A stretch of 35,340 nt of DNA from Paraburkholderia nodosa DSM 21604. Its GTDB lineage: Bacteria > Pseudomonadota > Gammaproteobacteria > Burkholderiales > Burkholderiaceae. The stretch lies in NCBI RefSeq assembly GCF_000519185.1, contig NZ_JAFA01000053.1, positions 12,357 through 47,696 on the forward strand. The letters are read 5' to 3'. A program made the position numbers and the translations under genes. Positions 1 through 8,130 of this stretch are shown in pieces. The notes beneath the pieces were generated by a model, which was given only the letters and a program-made list of their open reading frames with translations, searched no databases and was not told the origin of the DNA. The first letter of the stretch is position 1, and the number at the start of each line of letters is the position of its first letter.

Positions 1-420
1 CAGGACGACTTCAACCTGCGCGGCGCGGTCAAGACCGGCGCGGACGGCAAGTACGAATTCCGTACGCTCATGCCGGTCGGCTACGGCTGCCCGCCGCAGG
101 GCTCGACTCAGCAACTGTTGAACGGGTTGGGCCGTCATGGGAACCGCCCCGCGCATGTGCACTTCTTCGTCACAAGCGACGATCATCGCAAGCTGACCAC
201 ACAGTTCAACATCGAAGGCGACCCGCTGATCTGGGACGACTTCGCCTACGCAACGCGCGAAGAGCTGATTCCGCCCGTGACGGAAATGACCGGTGGCACT
301 GCGCTGGGCCTGAAGGCCGATACGTACAAGGACATCGAGTTCAACCTCACGCTCACGCCGCTTGTCCAGGGTAAGGACAACCAGATCGTCCAACGCCCCC
401 GTGCCTCAGCTACGGCGTAA
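1..420 (+). CDS. catA: catechol 1,2-dioxygenase, C-terminal part (5' end outside window)
   Basis: Intradiol ring-cleaving dioxygenase that opens catechol to cis,cis-muconate in the catechol branch of the beta-ketoadipate pathway; a cytosolic non-haem Fe(III) enzyme. The frame is open from base 1, so only the last 139 residues are present. The segment reading GYGCPPQGSTQQLL followed by GRHGNRPAHVHFF carries the second iron-ligand Tyr (GYGCPP) and the two iron-ligand His (AHVH) of the family. WDDFAYATREEL further on is also typical. The C-terminus looks complete. The usual cat operon partners (catB, catC) are not downstream; the next genes belong to nitroaromatic-type metabolism, so partners may lie to the left. 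Identification is secure; catechol versus a chlorocatechol relative is less sure without the N-terminus. Confidence 0.93.
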   Translation, partial: QDDFNLRGAVKTGADGKYEFRTLMPVGYGCPPQGSTQQLLNGLGRHGNRPAHVHFFVTSDDHRKLTTQFNIEGDPLIWDDFAYATREELIPPVTEMTGGTALGLKADTYKDIEFNLTLTPLVQGKDNQIVQRPRASATA

Positions 421-518
421 CGGCTCGGCAGGACGGTAATCGCGCGGATTTTCGAGCCCAGGCGCGGATGGAGACCCGTTCTTCATTGGCTCCGTCCAGA
501 CTCACCTCGAAAGTCCTG

Positions 519-537
519 GTATTCGAATCTGGAATAC
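519..537. promoter_or_regulatory. perfect inverted repeat, candidate LysR-type operator upstream of pnbB
   Basis: GTATTC-N7-GAATAC, with 6-bp perfect arms and a symmetric T-N11-A core, the consensus geometry of LysR-type regulators. The half-site CTGGTATTC (516-524) recurs as CTGGTATTC at 603-611, closer to the gene, as expected for paired recognition and activation sites. The whole catA-pnbB gap (421-727) holds no gene. A GC-rich hairpin (CGGCCG arms, 561-566 and 572-577) lies between the two half-sites. No LysR gene is visible in the window, so its regulator would have to be elsewhere. Confidence 0.5.
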
Positions 538-727
538 GGCCATCGCAACTTTTGATTATCCGGCCGTTACGCGGCCGCCTAGACTAGCTGGTGTCTGATC
601 GACTGGTATTCCGGTTTGACCCGGCAAGCAAGACGGCCCTATCCCGTGAGAACGCGCAAGGGTCCTTTAGTTTGCTGGGCGGTTAGTAGTCGATGCTCGT
701 GCGATTGGAACGGAGACAGCGAAGATC

Positions 728-1222
728 ATGTTGCCATCTGGAACACACAAGGAAGAGATGTTGCAGGCCGTGCGCCGCCTGTGCGACGACATTCGGGACC
801 GCCCGCTCGATGCCGATCTCGAGGCGCATCTGAACCAGGCGTTCGGCCCGGGAACCGAATCGTATGCCGAGCTGGTACGCCTCCTGAAGCTCGGCGTTCA
901 GGAACGTTGGGCCGCCTATGTCAAGGTCGAGGGCGGGGATTATCGCCGAGGCCGGATTGCAGATCCGTCGAGTGAAACAGCGCAAATGAGCGTAGAGAGC
1001 GGACTGCTGCGCGACGTGAAAGGTCAGTACCACTGTCACACGAACGGGGAGATCAACATGATCGTCCCGCTCGAAGAAGGGGCGCAATTCTGTGGCCACG
1101 GCGCCGGCTGGCGCGTTTTCCCGCCACGTAGCGAACACTTTCCGACTGTGACCGGCAACGCGCTCATGCTCTATTTTCTGCCCGGCGGAGAGATCGAATA
1201 TCGTACGCCGCCAGCCGCGTGA
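728..1222 (+). CDS. pnbB: 4-hydroxylaminobenzoate lyase-like protein (DUF4863 family)
   Basis: A 164-residue protein resembling the PnbB/DUF4863 family, whose characterised members convert 4-hydroxylaminobenzoate to protocatechuate with release of ammonium, in 4-nitrobenzoate degradation. The second half is cupin-like: HCHTNGEINMIVP (about residues 101-113) gives an H-x-H-x4-E metal-binding pattern, followed by GHGAGW and PRSEHFPTV with further His residues. The ATG at 728 follows a purine-rich stretch (GGAGACAGCGAAG). An FMN reductase follows after 43 bp on the same strand, so the pair is probably co-transcribed and may supply nitro-group reduction plus lyase activity. That pathway assignment is inferred; other substrates are possible within this family. 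Confidence 0.72.
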   Translation: MLPSGTHKEEMLQAVRRLCDDIRDRPLDADLEAHLNQAFGPGTESYAELVRLLKLGVQERWAAYVKVEGGDYRRGRIADPSSETAQMSVESGLLRDVKGQYHCHTNGEINMIVPLEEGAQFCGHGAGWRVFPPRSEHFPTVTGNALMLYFLPGGEIEYRTPPAA

Positions 1223-1265
1223 GTGCACCTGCTGCGCGTTTGTCAGACTTTTGTTGGGAACCGTC

Positions 1266-1841
1266 ATGAGCATCAGGATTCTCGCCGTCAGCGGCAGTTC
1301 TCGCCGCGACTCGCTCAATCAGAAATTGCTGGACGTTGCCGTAGTCGGCGCAAGAATCGCCGGCGCCGAAGTGACACCGATCCGGCTCGCAGACTACTCA
1401 TTGCCACTGTACGACGGCGACCTTGAGGCCGAATATGGACTGCCTGACGGAGCACATGCGCTCCAGGCGCTTGTCGCGAAGCACGATGCGATCCTTATCG
1501 CGACGCCCGAATACAACGGCGGCTACACTGCGTTGTTGAAAAACGCGATCGACTGGATCAGCCGACCGTGCAATGACGGCTCATCGGGCATCGCGTTGCT
1601 GACTGGAAAAGTCGCGGCGCTCGTCTCTGCGTCACCGGGACAGCTTGGCGGCGTTCGCTCGCAGACAGGCATGCGCGCGGTGCTCGACAAACTCGGCATG
1701 CTGGTCATTCCCGAGTCGTTTGCGTTGAGCCACGCGCATCAGGCATTCGATGTCGAAGGGAAACTCAAGGACGAGAATGTTGAGCGGCTGGTATCCGGTG
1801 TGGGTGCGGCCTTGTATCGAACCGCTGCTCAGTTAGCCTGA
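1266..1841 (+). CDS. NAD(P)H-dependent FMN reductase
   Basis: A 191-residue flavodoxin-fold oxidoreductase of the NADPH-dependent FMN reductase family (ChrR/SsuE/YieF relatives). The FMN-phosphate loop SGSSRRDSLNQKLL lies at residues 9-22 and the flavin-contact motif TPEYNGGYT near residue 80, both diagnostic. The ATG at 1266 is preferred over an upstream TTG at 1251 because GGGAA sits 5 bases before it. It follows the pnbB-like gene after 43 bp. Enzymes of this family reduce FMN, quinones, chromate or nitro groups; here it may reduce a nitroaromatic to the hydroxylamino compound used by its neighbour, but this is inferred from context only. A general reduced-flavin supplier is the alternative. 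Confidence 0.88.
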   Translation: MSIRILAVSGSSRRDSLNQKLLDVAVVGARIAGAEVTPIRLADYSLPLYDGDLEAEYGLPDGAHALQALVAKHDAILIATPEYNGGYTALLKNAIDWISRPCNDGSSGIALLTGKVAALVSASPGQLGGVRSQTGMRAVLDKLGMLVIPESFALSHAHQAFDVEGKLKDENVERLVSGVGAALYRTAAQLA

Positions 1842-2080
1842 TTGTTCGTTGTCGCAATCCTGCACTTTGCTCGACTTCCTTTAGGGCGAACTGCCGCCAC
1901 TTTGGGGCTGAGGGAACCATTGTGTGCCCGGTGCGTTACCGCAGGTCCAGCGGCGAGCGGAGAGTTACCAGGAGTTTAGCTGTGCAGCCAGGAAGCCCAA
2001 TCGCAATCGGGTCATCGGCGTAAGGCGACAAAGCAGACTATCATGATGGGAAGCTGCATTCTTCAGCGCAGGAGCACATC

Positions 2081-2266
2081 ATGACGTCGAATCCATCCAG
2101 TGAGCCGACCGGCACCTCCCTCGACCCCGCGCAAACTTCCACCCGCACGACTGGCCAGCCCGATCCGAAGGGCCGGAAAAATCCGGCCCCAGACGACCTT
2201 CCCGACGCCGACGCGGCAGAGCCCGAGCCTCACGAGCATCTCCCGTCCAGAAGCGACGACAACTGA
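2081..2266 (+). CDS. small hydrophilic protein, unknown
   Basis: A 61-residue protein very rich in Pro, Asp, Ser and Thr, with no hydrophobic segment and no recognisable fold; probably disordered. It begins at ATG 2081 with AGGAG six bases upstream (2070-2074), the strongest evidence that it is translated. The sequence reads as degenerate repeats of acidic and proline-rich stretches ending in HEHLPSRSDDN. It stands alone, with gaps of over 150 bp either side. Function unknown. Confidence 0.55.
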   Translation: MTSNPSSEPTGTSLDPAQTSTRTTGQPDPKGRKNPAPDDLPDADAAEPEPHEHLPSRSDDN

Positions 2267-2410
2267 TTCAACACCGCAGGTGCCGACACTCATCGTAGCC
2301 TTTCAGATCGTCAACAATCAGAAAATCAACGTTTGCTTTCGCTGCTTGCGACCGAACGCTGACTACCCTTGAATTGCGAATTGACTCGGTACCTGGCACC
2401 TTGCGTTGCG

Positions 2411-2432
2411 AAAAGCGGTCGCAAGACCGCTT
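2411..2432 (-). terminator. probable intrinsic terminator of the GST remnant
   Basis: On the minus strand an 8-bp perfect stem AAGCGGTC/GACCGCTT with loop TTGC begins 7 bases after the GST stop codon; its 3' arm runs directly into a short TTTT tract. The stem is strong but the U-tract is only four bases, so efficiency is uncertain. Confidence 0.5.
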
Positions 2433-2438
2433 ACCTGA

Positions 2439-2972
2439 TTAGCCCCGCAACAACCCTTCCGCTAATAGTGCTTCCTGAACTCGCGGTCGGCTGGCCACGC
2501 GTTGCTGAAACGCTGTGATAGCAGGTAACCGCGATATATCCAGGCCAACGTGCGGCGCCCAGTTTGTTACCGTGAAGAGATAGGCGTCTGCGGCCGAGAA
2601 ACGCTCTCCCAGCAACCATTGCTGGGACGTAAGGGACCGCTCCAGTAATGCGTAGTTTTTGAAGAGTGCCTCTCCCCTTTCCGCACGGATTAGTTCGGGC
2701 GTCGAGTGCTTGAAGAGCGGGGAGTAACTCTTGTGCAAGTCTGAATTAACGAAACCGAGCCATTCCTGCAGGCGGTAGCGCGCCATCGTCCCGTTCCGCG
2801 GCGCGAGTTCGTATTCTGGGTTCAAGTCTGCAAGGTACTGCATGATTGCAGGGCCTTCCGTAAGCAAATCCTTGTCGTCCAGTTCGAGTACGGGTACGTT
2901 TCCCTTCGGGTTGACTCGAACGGGTGGACATTGAGTCAAAGCGCACACAAACCGGAGTTGACTTTTTGTCAT
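2439..2972 (-). pseudogene. glutathione S-transferase, 5'-truncated
   Basis: From VNPKGNVPVLELDD onward this is a normal beta-class GST: the LTEGPAIMQYLADL segment contributes the glutathione gamma-glutamyl contacts (EGPAI), and the helical C-terminal domain with FSAADAYLF (N-capping box region) is complete to the stop. The first 45 or so residues, which hold the first beta-alpha-beta unit and the catalytic Cys/Ser near position 10, are absent. The open frame continues about 17 codons upstream, to 2972, through sequence unlike any GST N-terminus. It meets an HxlR remnant read in the opposite direction, also missing its 5' end. Without the thiol site it should be inactive, so it is called a remnant. 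Confidence 0.75.
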
Positions 2973-3234
2973 TTGGCAATTGCGTCATCAGGCGCGGCGC
3001 TTCGGTGAGCTTCGCCATGACCTGCCCGGCATTTCCGCGCGCGTGCTTAGCATTCGACTCCGTGAACTCGAGACGCGGAAACTCGTCGCACGGCGCGAAC
3101 TCGATAGTTCGCCGCCCTCAGCAGAATACGAACTCACGGATCTTGGGCGCGAATTACTTCCGGCAATCGATACATTCGCTTCGGTGGGCATGCGGCTCCT
3201 GAAAGCCTGGCGCGAGCCGGGTTCGCAGACGTAG
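2962..3234 (+). pseudogene. HxlR-family transcriptional regulator, 5'-truncated
   Basis: The frame is open only from 2962, just after an in-frame TGA at 2959-2961. It reads LFVIWQLRHQARRFGELR, then DLPGISARVLSIRLRELE, then a wing and dimer helix (YELTDLGRELLPAI), matching the core of the HxlR/MarR-like winged helix. The first 30 or so residues (Cys-containing N-terminus and the GGKW helix) are missing, and no ATG lies before the conserved core; a TTG at 2980 would remove still more. It is head-to-head with a GST gene that also lacks its 5' end. HxlR regulators often sit divergent from the redox or detoxification gene they control, so this was probably a regulator-target pair before a deletion removed the promoter region and both starts. 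Confidence 0.65.
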
Positions 3235-3268
3235 TGAACGTCGGCGCGAGGCGCTATGCGGAGGGCGT

Positions 3269-4420
3269 CTATTTGTCGTCGGCGCGCCGATGCAAGTTAT
3301 CCCCTTCTGTTTCCAGCGCAAGATCAACCCGATTTCGACCGGCGTTTTTGGCCGCATACAAAGCCTGATCGGCCCGGGCAATGGTGTCGTCCATCGTACG
3401 ACCGGGGCGGTGGATAGCGATACCAGCAGAGAAGGTGAAAGTCATCTTGCCTTCCAGGTTGTCAATCCGCAATGCGGCTATACACAACCGCAGCCGTTCC
3501 ACACGTTCGAAGGCGCGGGCTTCATCGGTCGCGGGCATAAGAATCAAGAATTCTTCTCCACCCCAACGGGCAACAGTATCGACACTGCGCAAGAGTGCAC
3601 GCGCCTCGTCTGAAAATCGACGCAGGACCTGATCACCTCCGCTATGCCCGAATCGATCATTCAATTGCTTAAAGGAATCAAGGTCAATCAGCGCAACGGC
3701 AAACGGACGTCTGGAGCCTTCGATGAGCGCCATCTCGCGCAACAATTCGCGAGCACGTCGTCGGTTGACCAGACCTGTTAAGTCGTCGCGGGTAGCAAGT
3801 TCCTGAATTCGATCCAACGCGTCCTTCAGATCCACCCGATGTCGCTGCAGTCGCGCCTGTAAGGCGTTGAGCCTCATTGCCAGTCCGGCCACTCCGGGCA
3901 AAGTGACCATGCTGACGAGAAAGTTTGAAAGGTCTACGGTTGTCGAATAACGGCCCGGCCACTGCACATGCATCCAGATCATGGCTGAAGCCATGATGGC
4001 GAGAGCGAGCAACGTCAATTCAATCATGCGTCGCCAGCGTATAGAGAATGCCCCGAAATTAAGCGCCAGCACTAGTGGGAGAAGCACCGCACTGCGAGCA
4101 ATGTCAGTGATCGCGTAGCCCGCCATAACCGCGAGAACCGCAAAGAGGATCTGAGCCTGGGCAAGTGCGGGATCAGCGAGGCGCTTGCTCCAACCGCTCC
4201 GAATCAAGCAATGGAACACAGACAGGGAACACACGACCACGAGCAACCAGATCAAGATCGCATCGCCAAAGTCAGTTCTTGAATCCGTGAACGGGATCAT
4301 CACTGCGGCAGTTCCCGCATAGATCACGACGGTGAGCCACCAGTGCTGCAGGCGAATGCGCGTGTGGGGCTCACTTGTCCAAAGCATGATCTTGAGTCGA
4401 TGCAGGAATGGCGAAGTCAT
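3269..4420 (-). CDS. membrane diguanylate cyclase (GGDEF domain)
   Basis: A 383-residue protein that should make cyclic di-GMP from two GTP. The N-terminal half has about six hydrophobic segments (roughly residues 25-190), a membrane sensor region without a clearly recognisable MASE type. A short coiled linker leads to the GGDEF domain: ATRDDLTGLVNRRRA, LIDLDSFKQLND, and the active site WGGEEF. RSVD lies five residues before GGEEF and fits the inhibitory I-site (RxxD), so product inhibition is expected. ATG 4420 is chosen because a start at GTG 4480 would overlap the upstream chemoreceptor gene; no strong ribosome site is visible. It lies 37 bp downstream of the chemoreceptor gene on the same strand, suggesting joint control of motility and attachment. 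Confidence 0.9.
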   Translation of the reverse strand: MTSPFLHRLKIMLWTSEPHTRIRLQHWWLTVVIYAGTAAVMIPFTDSRTDFGDAILIWLLVVVCSLSVFHCLIRSGWSKRLADPALAQAQILFAVLAVMAGYAITDIARSAVLLPLVLALNFGAFSIRWRRMIELTLLALAIMASAMIWMHVQWPGRYSTTVDLSNFLVSMVTLPGVAGLAMRLNALQARLQRHRVDLKDALDRIQELATRDDLTGLVNRRRARELLREMALIEGSRRPFAVALIDLDSFKQLNDRFGHSGGDQVLRRFSDEARALLRSVDTVARWGGEEFLILMPATDEARAFERVERLRLCIAALRIDNLEGKMTFTFSAGIAIHRPGRTMDDTIARADQALYAAKNAGRNRVDLALETEGDNLHRRADDK

Positions 4421-4457
4421 AGGGCGGGATGATATTACCGCTTGTGTTCGGCCGGCC

Positions 4458-6200
4458 TCAGAATGTCTCCCAGCCTTCACTATTGGCTGCAGCCGGGCTT
4501 ATCGCGTGAACTGCCGCTGTGAGCGGTCTCGCGGCCGCCGAAGCTTTCCGGAGTGCCGGGCGCGCGGCGCGCCCGCGGGATTCCGAAAGGTTCGCCGGGG
4601 CAGCAGATCCGCCCGTTGACAAGGCCGCGGCCAGGGAATCCAGACGGAAGAACGAAACCGCCTGGTTCAACAGCCGCCCCTGATCCTCGAGTGATTTCGA
4701 GGCTGCCGCTGCTTCCTCCACCAGCGCAGCATTCTGCTGCGTCACTTCATCCATCTGTGTGATCGCCAGATTGACCTGCTCGATACCGCGGCTCTGCTCG
4801 GTCGATGCAGCGGCGATTTCCCCCATGATGTCGGTCACACGTGCCACGGCCTGCGTCACTTCCGCCATTGTCTTTCCAGCCTCATTGGCGAGCGACGATC
4901 CGGCGTGAATCTTCTGTACGGAAGCGTTGATCAGATCCTTGATCTCCTTGGCTGCACTGGAGGACCGCTGGGCGAGGCTGCGCACTTCGCTCGCCACCAC
5001 CGCGAATCCGCGCCCCTGTTCGCCTGCCCGGGCAGCCTCAACAGCAGCATTCAACGCGAGGATGTTGGTCTGAAAGGCGATCCCTTCGATGATCCCGGTG
5101 ATATCCGCGATCCTGGCGGAACTCGTGCTGATCTCGCTCATCGTGTCGACCACCTTGCCCACGACCTGATTACCCCGCCCCGCCACTTCGGATGCGCTGG
5201 CCGAAAGCGAACTTGCCTGTTGAGCGTTCTCGGCATTTTGCTTCACCGTTGACGTCAACTCTTCCATGCTGGAGGCGGTTTCCTGCAGCGATGCCGCCTG
5301 CTGTTCCGTGCGTGAGGAAAGATCCACGTTGCCCGTCGCGATCTGGCTCGAACCGATAGCGATGCTGTCGGCGGAAGTGCGAACCTGACCAATCAGGCGA
5401 ACAAGGCTGACCTGCATTTCGCCCATCGAGGCGAGCACACTTCCCGGAGGTGCAGTCGTTGCCCCCGATACCGAACTCAGATCACCGCCGGCGACGCGCT
5501 GCGTCACATCGCTCAATGCGTCGGGCTCAGCACCCAAGGCTCGCAGCAGGCCCCGAGTGATGACAACGCCAGCCACGACCGCCATTACGACCGCGGCCAG
5601 ACAGATCGAAATCAGCAGGTTCCGCTGATTCTCGAATTGATCACTCGATTGCCGTACCATTTGCTCCGCACGTTCACGAGTGAAATCCAGATACTCGTTC
5701 GACGCCTTGATTAGGGCCGAGAGCAACGGCTTGCCTTTGGCGTTGATTTCCACGATTGCTGCGTCGCGCTGATTACTGACTGCAAGCCTGACAATCTCCA
5801 TGGCCACGGGACGGAAAAGTCCTTCATTTCGCGGAATTTCGGCCGCGAGACTCCGAGCTTTGTCGCTCATGTCGGAAGCGCTTGCCACCAGGGCCTCAAA
5901 CTTCTCCAGTCTGGCCTCCACCTTGCGTTCAGCGTCGTTGACAGCGGCGCCTTCCAGTGCGATATCGGCAGGCGTGATGGCCAGCACCAGGTTGTGTACC
6001 GCCATGGCGCGATCATCGACCGCGGCACGAACAGCATCCGCCGCGTCTGCTCGTGCTTTGATACCACTGATATAGCCGGAAAACCGGTCGTTCGCGTCGT
6101 TCAGCTGCTTCAGCGACAGCCCGGACACGGTTATAACGATAACTGTCAGGATTCCGAAAGTTATCGAGAGTTTTGCTTTCACTGACCGATGATTCAGCAT
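4458..6200 (-). CDS. methyl-accepting chemotaxis protein
   Basis: A 580-residue transmembrane chemoreceptor. TM1 is at about residues 10-30, a helical ligand-binding domain (four-helix-bundle type) of about 160 residues follows, TM2 is at about 193-215, then HAMP (GAEPDALSDVTQRVAGGDLS) and a long cytoplasmic coiled coil. The hairpin tip carries the highly conserved IAFQTNILALNAAVEAARAG signature that contacts CheA and CheW. The protein ends in GWETF, close to the C-terminal pentapeptide (NWETF type) that tethers CheR and CheB. The penultimate region is Ala/Pro-rich and flexible, as expected for a tether. The ATG at 6200 gives a standard N-terminus. Ligand unknown. It is followed by a diguanylate cyclase gene. 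Confidence 0.95.
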   Translation of the reverse strand: MLNHRSVKAKLSITFGILTVIVITVSGLSLKQLNDANDRFSGYISGIKARADAADAVRAAVDDRAMAVHNLVLAITPADIALEGAAVNDAERKVEARLEKFEALVASASDMSDKARSLAAEIPRNEGLFRPVAMEIVRLAVSNQRDAAIVEINAKGKPLLSALIKASNEYLDFTRERAEQMVRQSSDQFENQRNLLISICLAAVVMAVVAGVVITRGLLRALGAEPDALSDVTQRVAGGDLSSVSGATTAPPGSVLASMGEMQVSLVRLIGQVRTSADSIAIGSSQIATGNVDLSSRTEQQAASLQETASSMEELTSTVKQNAENAQQASSLSASASEVAGRGNQVVGKVVDTMSEISTSSARIADITGIIEGIAFQTNILALNAAVEAARAGEQGRGFAVVASEVRSLAQRSSSAAKEIKDLINASVQKIHAGSSLANEAGKTMAEVTQAVARVTDIMGEIAAASTEQSRGIEQVNLAITQMDEVTQQNAALVEEAAAASKSLEDQGRLLNQAVSFFRLDSLAAALSTGGSAAPANLSESRGRAARPALRKASAAARPLTAAVHAISPAAANSEGWETF

Positions 6201-7258
6201 GTGTCAATTCCAAAACCAGGAGGGGTACAAACAATCAAGATCGGGACGCATGTCCGGCCAAATGGTATGCGCCCACGCCATGGCTTAGTCACAAAACTGG
6301 ATTAACTCGAATCGTTGCAGAGGAATCCAGATATTCATGAAAGGTATCCGGTAGATTACATTCTGTGTCGCCCTCTCCGCGCTTCTCGCGTACGTAATAA
6401 TCTCGTCAGGAATGAGACACAAATAGGCCTGATTGAAGTACACTTTTAAAAACAAGGCGCACGGTTAGCGTTTTCATATTTCGACCAGCCTGTTTCAAGG
6501 TATACGACTCGCATCAACCACAACTTGATCTGTGAGCCCGTAAGGAATTCCTGAAAATTTCGTCAGCACTTCCTGACCCTATCGCTGCTTCTGAACAGAA
6601 CTGTTCTACCGAACCCACTGACGTGCCAGCAAAGGCGGGCACGCTCCTCTGATCGTTCGTCGGTGGCTGTGTGTGCACGGGCAAATTGCTCGTAAGACGA
6701 CAATATTTTCAGAAAATCCTTACTTTCTGTCCCGTATGTGACTGGGTAGACTTTGGATGCCGAACGACACCGTGAGAGGGCAAGTCAGGTCTGGAACTCA
6801 GACGCTTACGTGCCGGGTCGGAATCGGCAGTTATCCCCTTCGCGCGTCGTGTCCACCCGCATGACGCGCCTTTTCCCTTCTGTTTTTCTTCCTGCGGGTC
6901 GTTTCAATCTTTGACGCAGTGGCAAAAGCGCGAATTTGTCGCGCGCCGGTCTCACAGTACCGATCCATCTGACCAGACTGCGAGCATCCGGCTGCGCGCG
7001 ACTACTTTGGGACATTCGACGAAGTACTCAATTTCGTCGACAACTCAAAGACATTATGTATTTGCAAAGTACCCAGCTTACGTGGAGACCTCCCTGTGCG
7101 TATGTACCTTTCGTCCTTCGATGTGGGCGCCAGACCAGAACAACTTGTAAGCCCGTCCGGGGTGAATCACCACGCCGCACGCTGATGCGTACCCGCGATT
7201 GCGGGGGTGATTGTCGGCGTGATTTTTCTGGATCTGCCTGGAGCGTGACGCTCCTCAC
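6201..7258. other. 1.06-kb gene-free stretch with an inverted repeat at 6593-6606
   Basis: No open frame here has a ribosome site plus a protein-like composition; the overlapping frames around 6806-7290 are Arg- and Ser-rich and look non-coding. The stretch has more AT-rich patches than its surroundings. The clearest structure is GAACAG-AA-CTGTTC at 6593-6606, with 6-bp perfect arms, which could be an operator. The left end must contain the chemoreceptor promoter, but I could not assign a sigma-28-type box. Small hairpins at 7192-7205 and 7240-7254 lack a U-tract. Confidence 0.45.
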
Positions 7259-7957
7259 TCACCCCGGATTGCGCTCAATCCTGATCAGGTGAAAGGCCTG
7301 CCTTAACTCAAACCCAAGGCGTTCATACAAACCGATTGCAGCTTGATTGTCACTGCGGACATGCAGGAACGCCGTATCCCCGCGTGCCTCGATATCCCTG
7401 CGCAGGACATTCACAAGTCGCACTGCAAAGCCCTTGCCGCGATGCTCGTTATGCACGCAAACCGCGCTTATCTCGACGTAACCGTCGATGTGCATGCGCT
7501 CACCTGCCATTGCGATGAGCTGTCCTCGCTCGCGGATTCCGATGTAGTTGCCCGTCTCGTGCGTGCGCCTGGAGAAAGGACCAGGTTTGGTCATTGTTGC
7601 GAGGTCGAGCATATCCTGGGCGTCGAGATGGCTCAGGCGGAGCACCGCCGGATCATGCGTGCTGTCGGGCACACGACTCGCGGCCACCATTTGATGGAGT
7701 ATGCCAACCTGGTCGGCTTGCAGTCCCTGGACCGGTTCTATGGGATCGAGTGTCATCAATCTCGCCTGCTCGCCGGGCTGCAGAAGCCCGTGAAGCTCAT
7801 GCCAGGCCATCGCCGTGTCCGACACGACGTCTGCAAACGGAGCGATGTCCGGACGATAGCGACGCGCAAACGAACCGCCTTGCCGCAGATGCCCATGCCG
7901 GGTCGTCAACGCCGACCAGATGGGGGTGTCGAGGATATGTCGGGACGGGTAATTCAT
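7259..7957 (-). CDS. GNAT-family N-acetyltransferase
   Basis: A 232-residue protein whose C-terminal half is a GNAT domain that transfers acetyl from acetyl-CoA to an amine. The acetyl-CoA pyrophosphate loop HRGKGFAVRLV (motif A) follows the beta-strand VEISAVCVH, and the last part has ALYERLGFELR-like motif B (IGLYERLGF). The N-terminal half (HILDTPIWSALTTRH...) belongs to a beta-proteobacterial subfamily with an extra domain. ATG 7957 is preferred to the TTG at 8047: it has AAGGAA six bases upstream and matches the usual N-terminus of the subfamily. It is divergent from a GlxA-type regulator with about 170 bp between the starts, so the regulator may control it. Substrate unknown. Confidence 0.87.
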   Translation of the reverse strand: MNYPSRHILDTPIWSALTTRHGHLRQGGSFARRYRPDIAPFADVVSDTAMAWHELHGLLQPGEQARLMTLDPIEPVQGLQADQVGILHQMVAASRVPDSTHDPAVLRLSHLDAQDMLDLATMTKPGPFSRRTHETGNYIGIRERGQLIAMAGERMHIDGYVEISAVCVHNEHRGKGFAVRLVNVLRRDIEARGDTAFLHVRSDNQAAIGLYERLGFELRQAFHLIRIERNPG

Positions 7958-8130
7958 ATCGATTCCTTGTGCGAGCGTTACGTCTTTGAGGATGCCGTTA
8001 GCGCCGGGCAGGAGCGGCCGTTCCGGCAGCTGCTCAAAGCTCGTCAAACGGGTTTCGTTGGTGAGTAATGTATGTGCCGCGTCTTCGCTGTACCATTGCG
8101 ATAAATGTCAACTTTGATAGCGTTTACGCC

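Noticed and set aside
561..577. GC-rich hairpin (CGGCCG arms) between catA and pnbB as a terminator
   Set aside because: No T-tract on either side and each arm is itself palindromic, so the symmetry is cheap.
2063..2372. Alternative frames overlapping the 61-residue small protein
   Set aside because: Only the frame from 2081 has a ribosome site at proper spacing.
7192..7254. Hairpins CCCGC-GATT-GCGGG and GGAGCG-TGA-CGCTCC as terminator of the GNAT gene or a small RNA
   Set aside because: No U-tract follows on the minus strand, and nothing else supports a transcript.
7343..8068. Long plus-strand frame (241 codons) opposite the GNAT gene
   Set aside because: The minus strand has clear GNAT motifs and a good ribosome site; the plus frame is a shadow without recognisable features.
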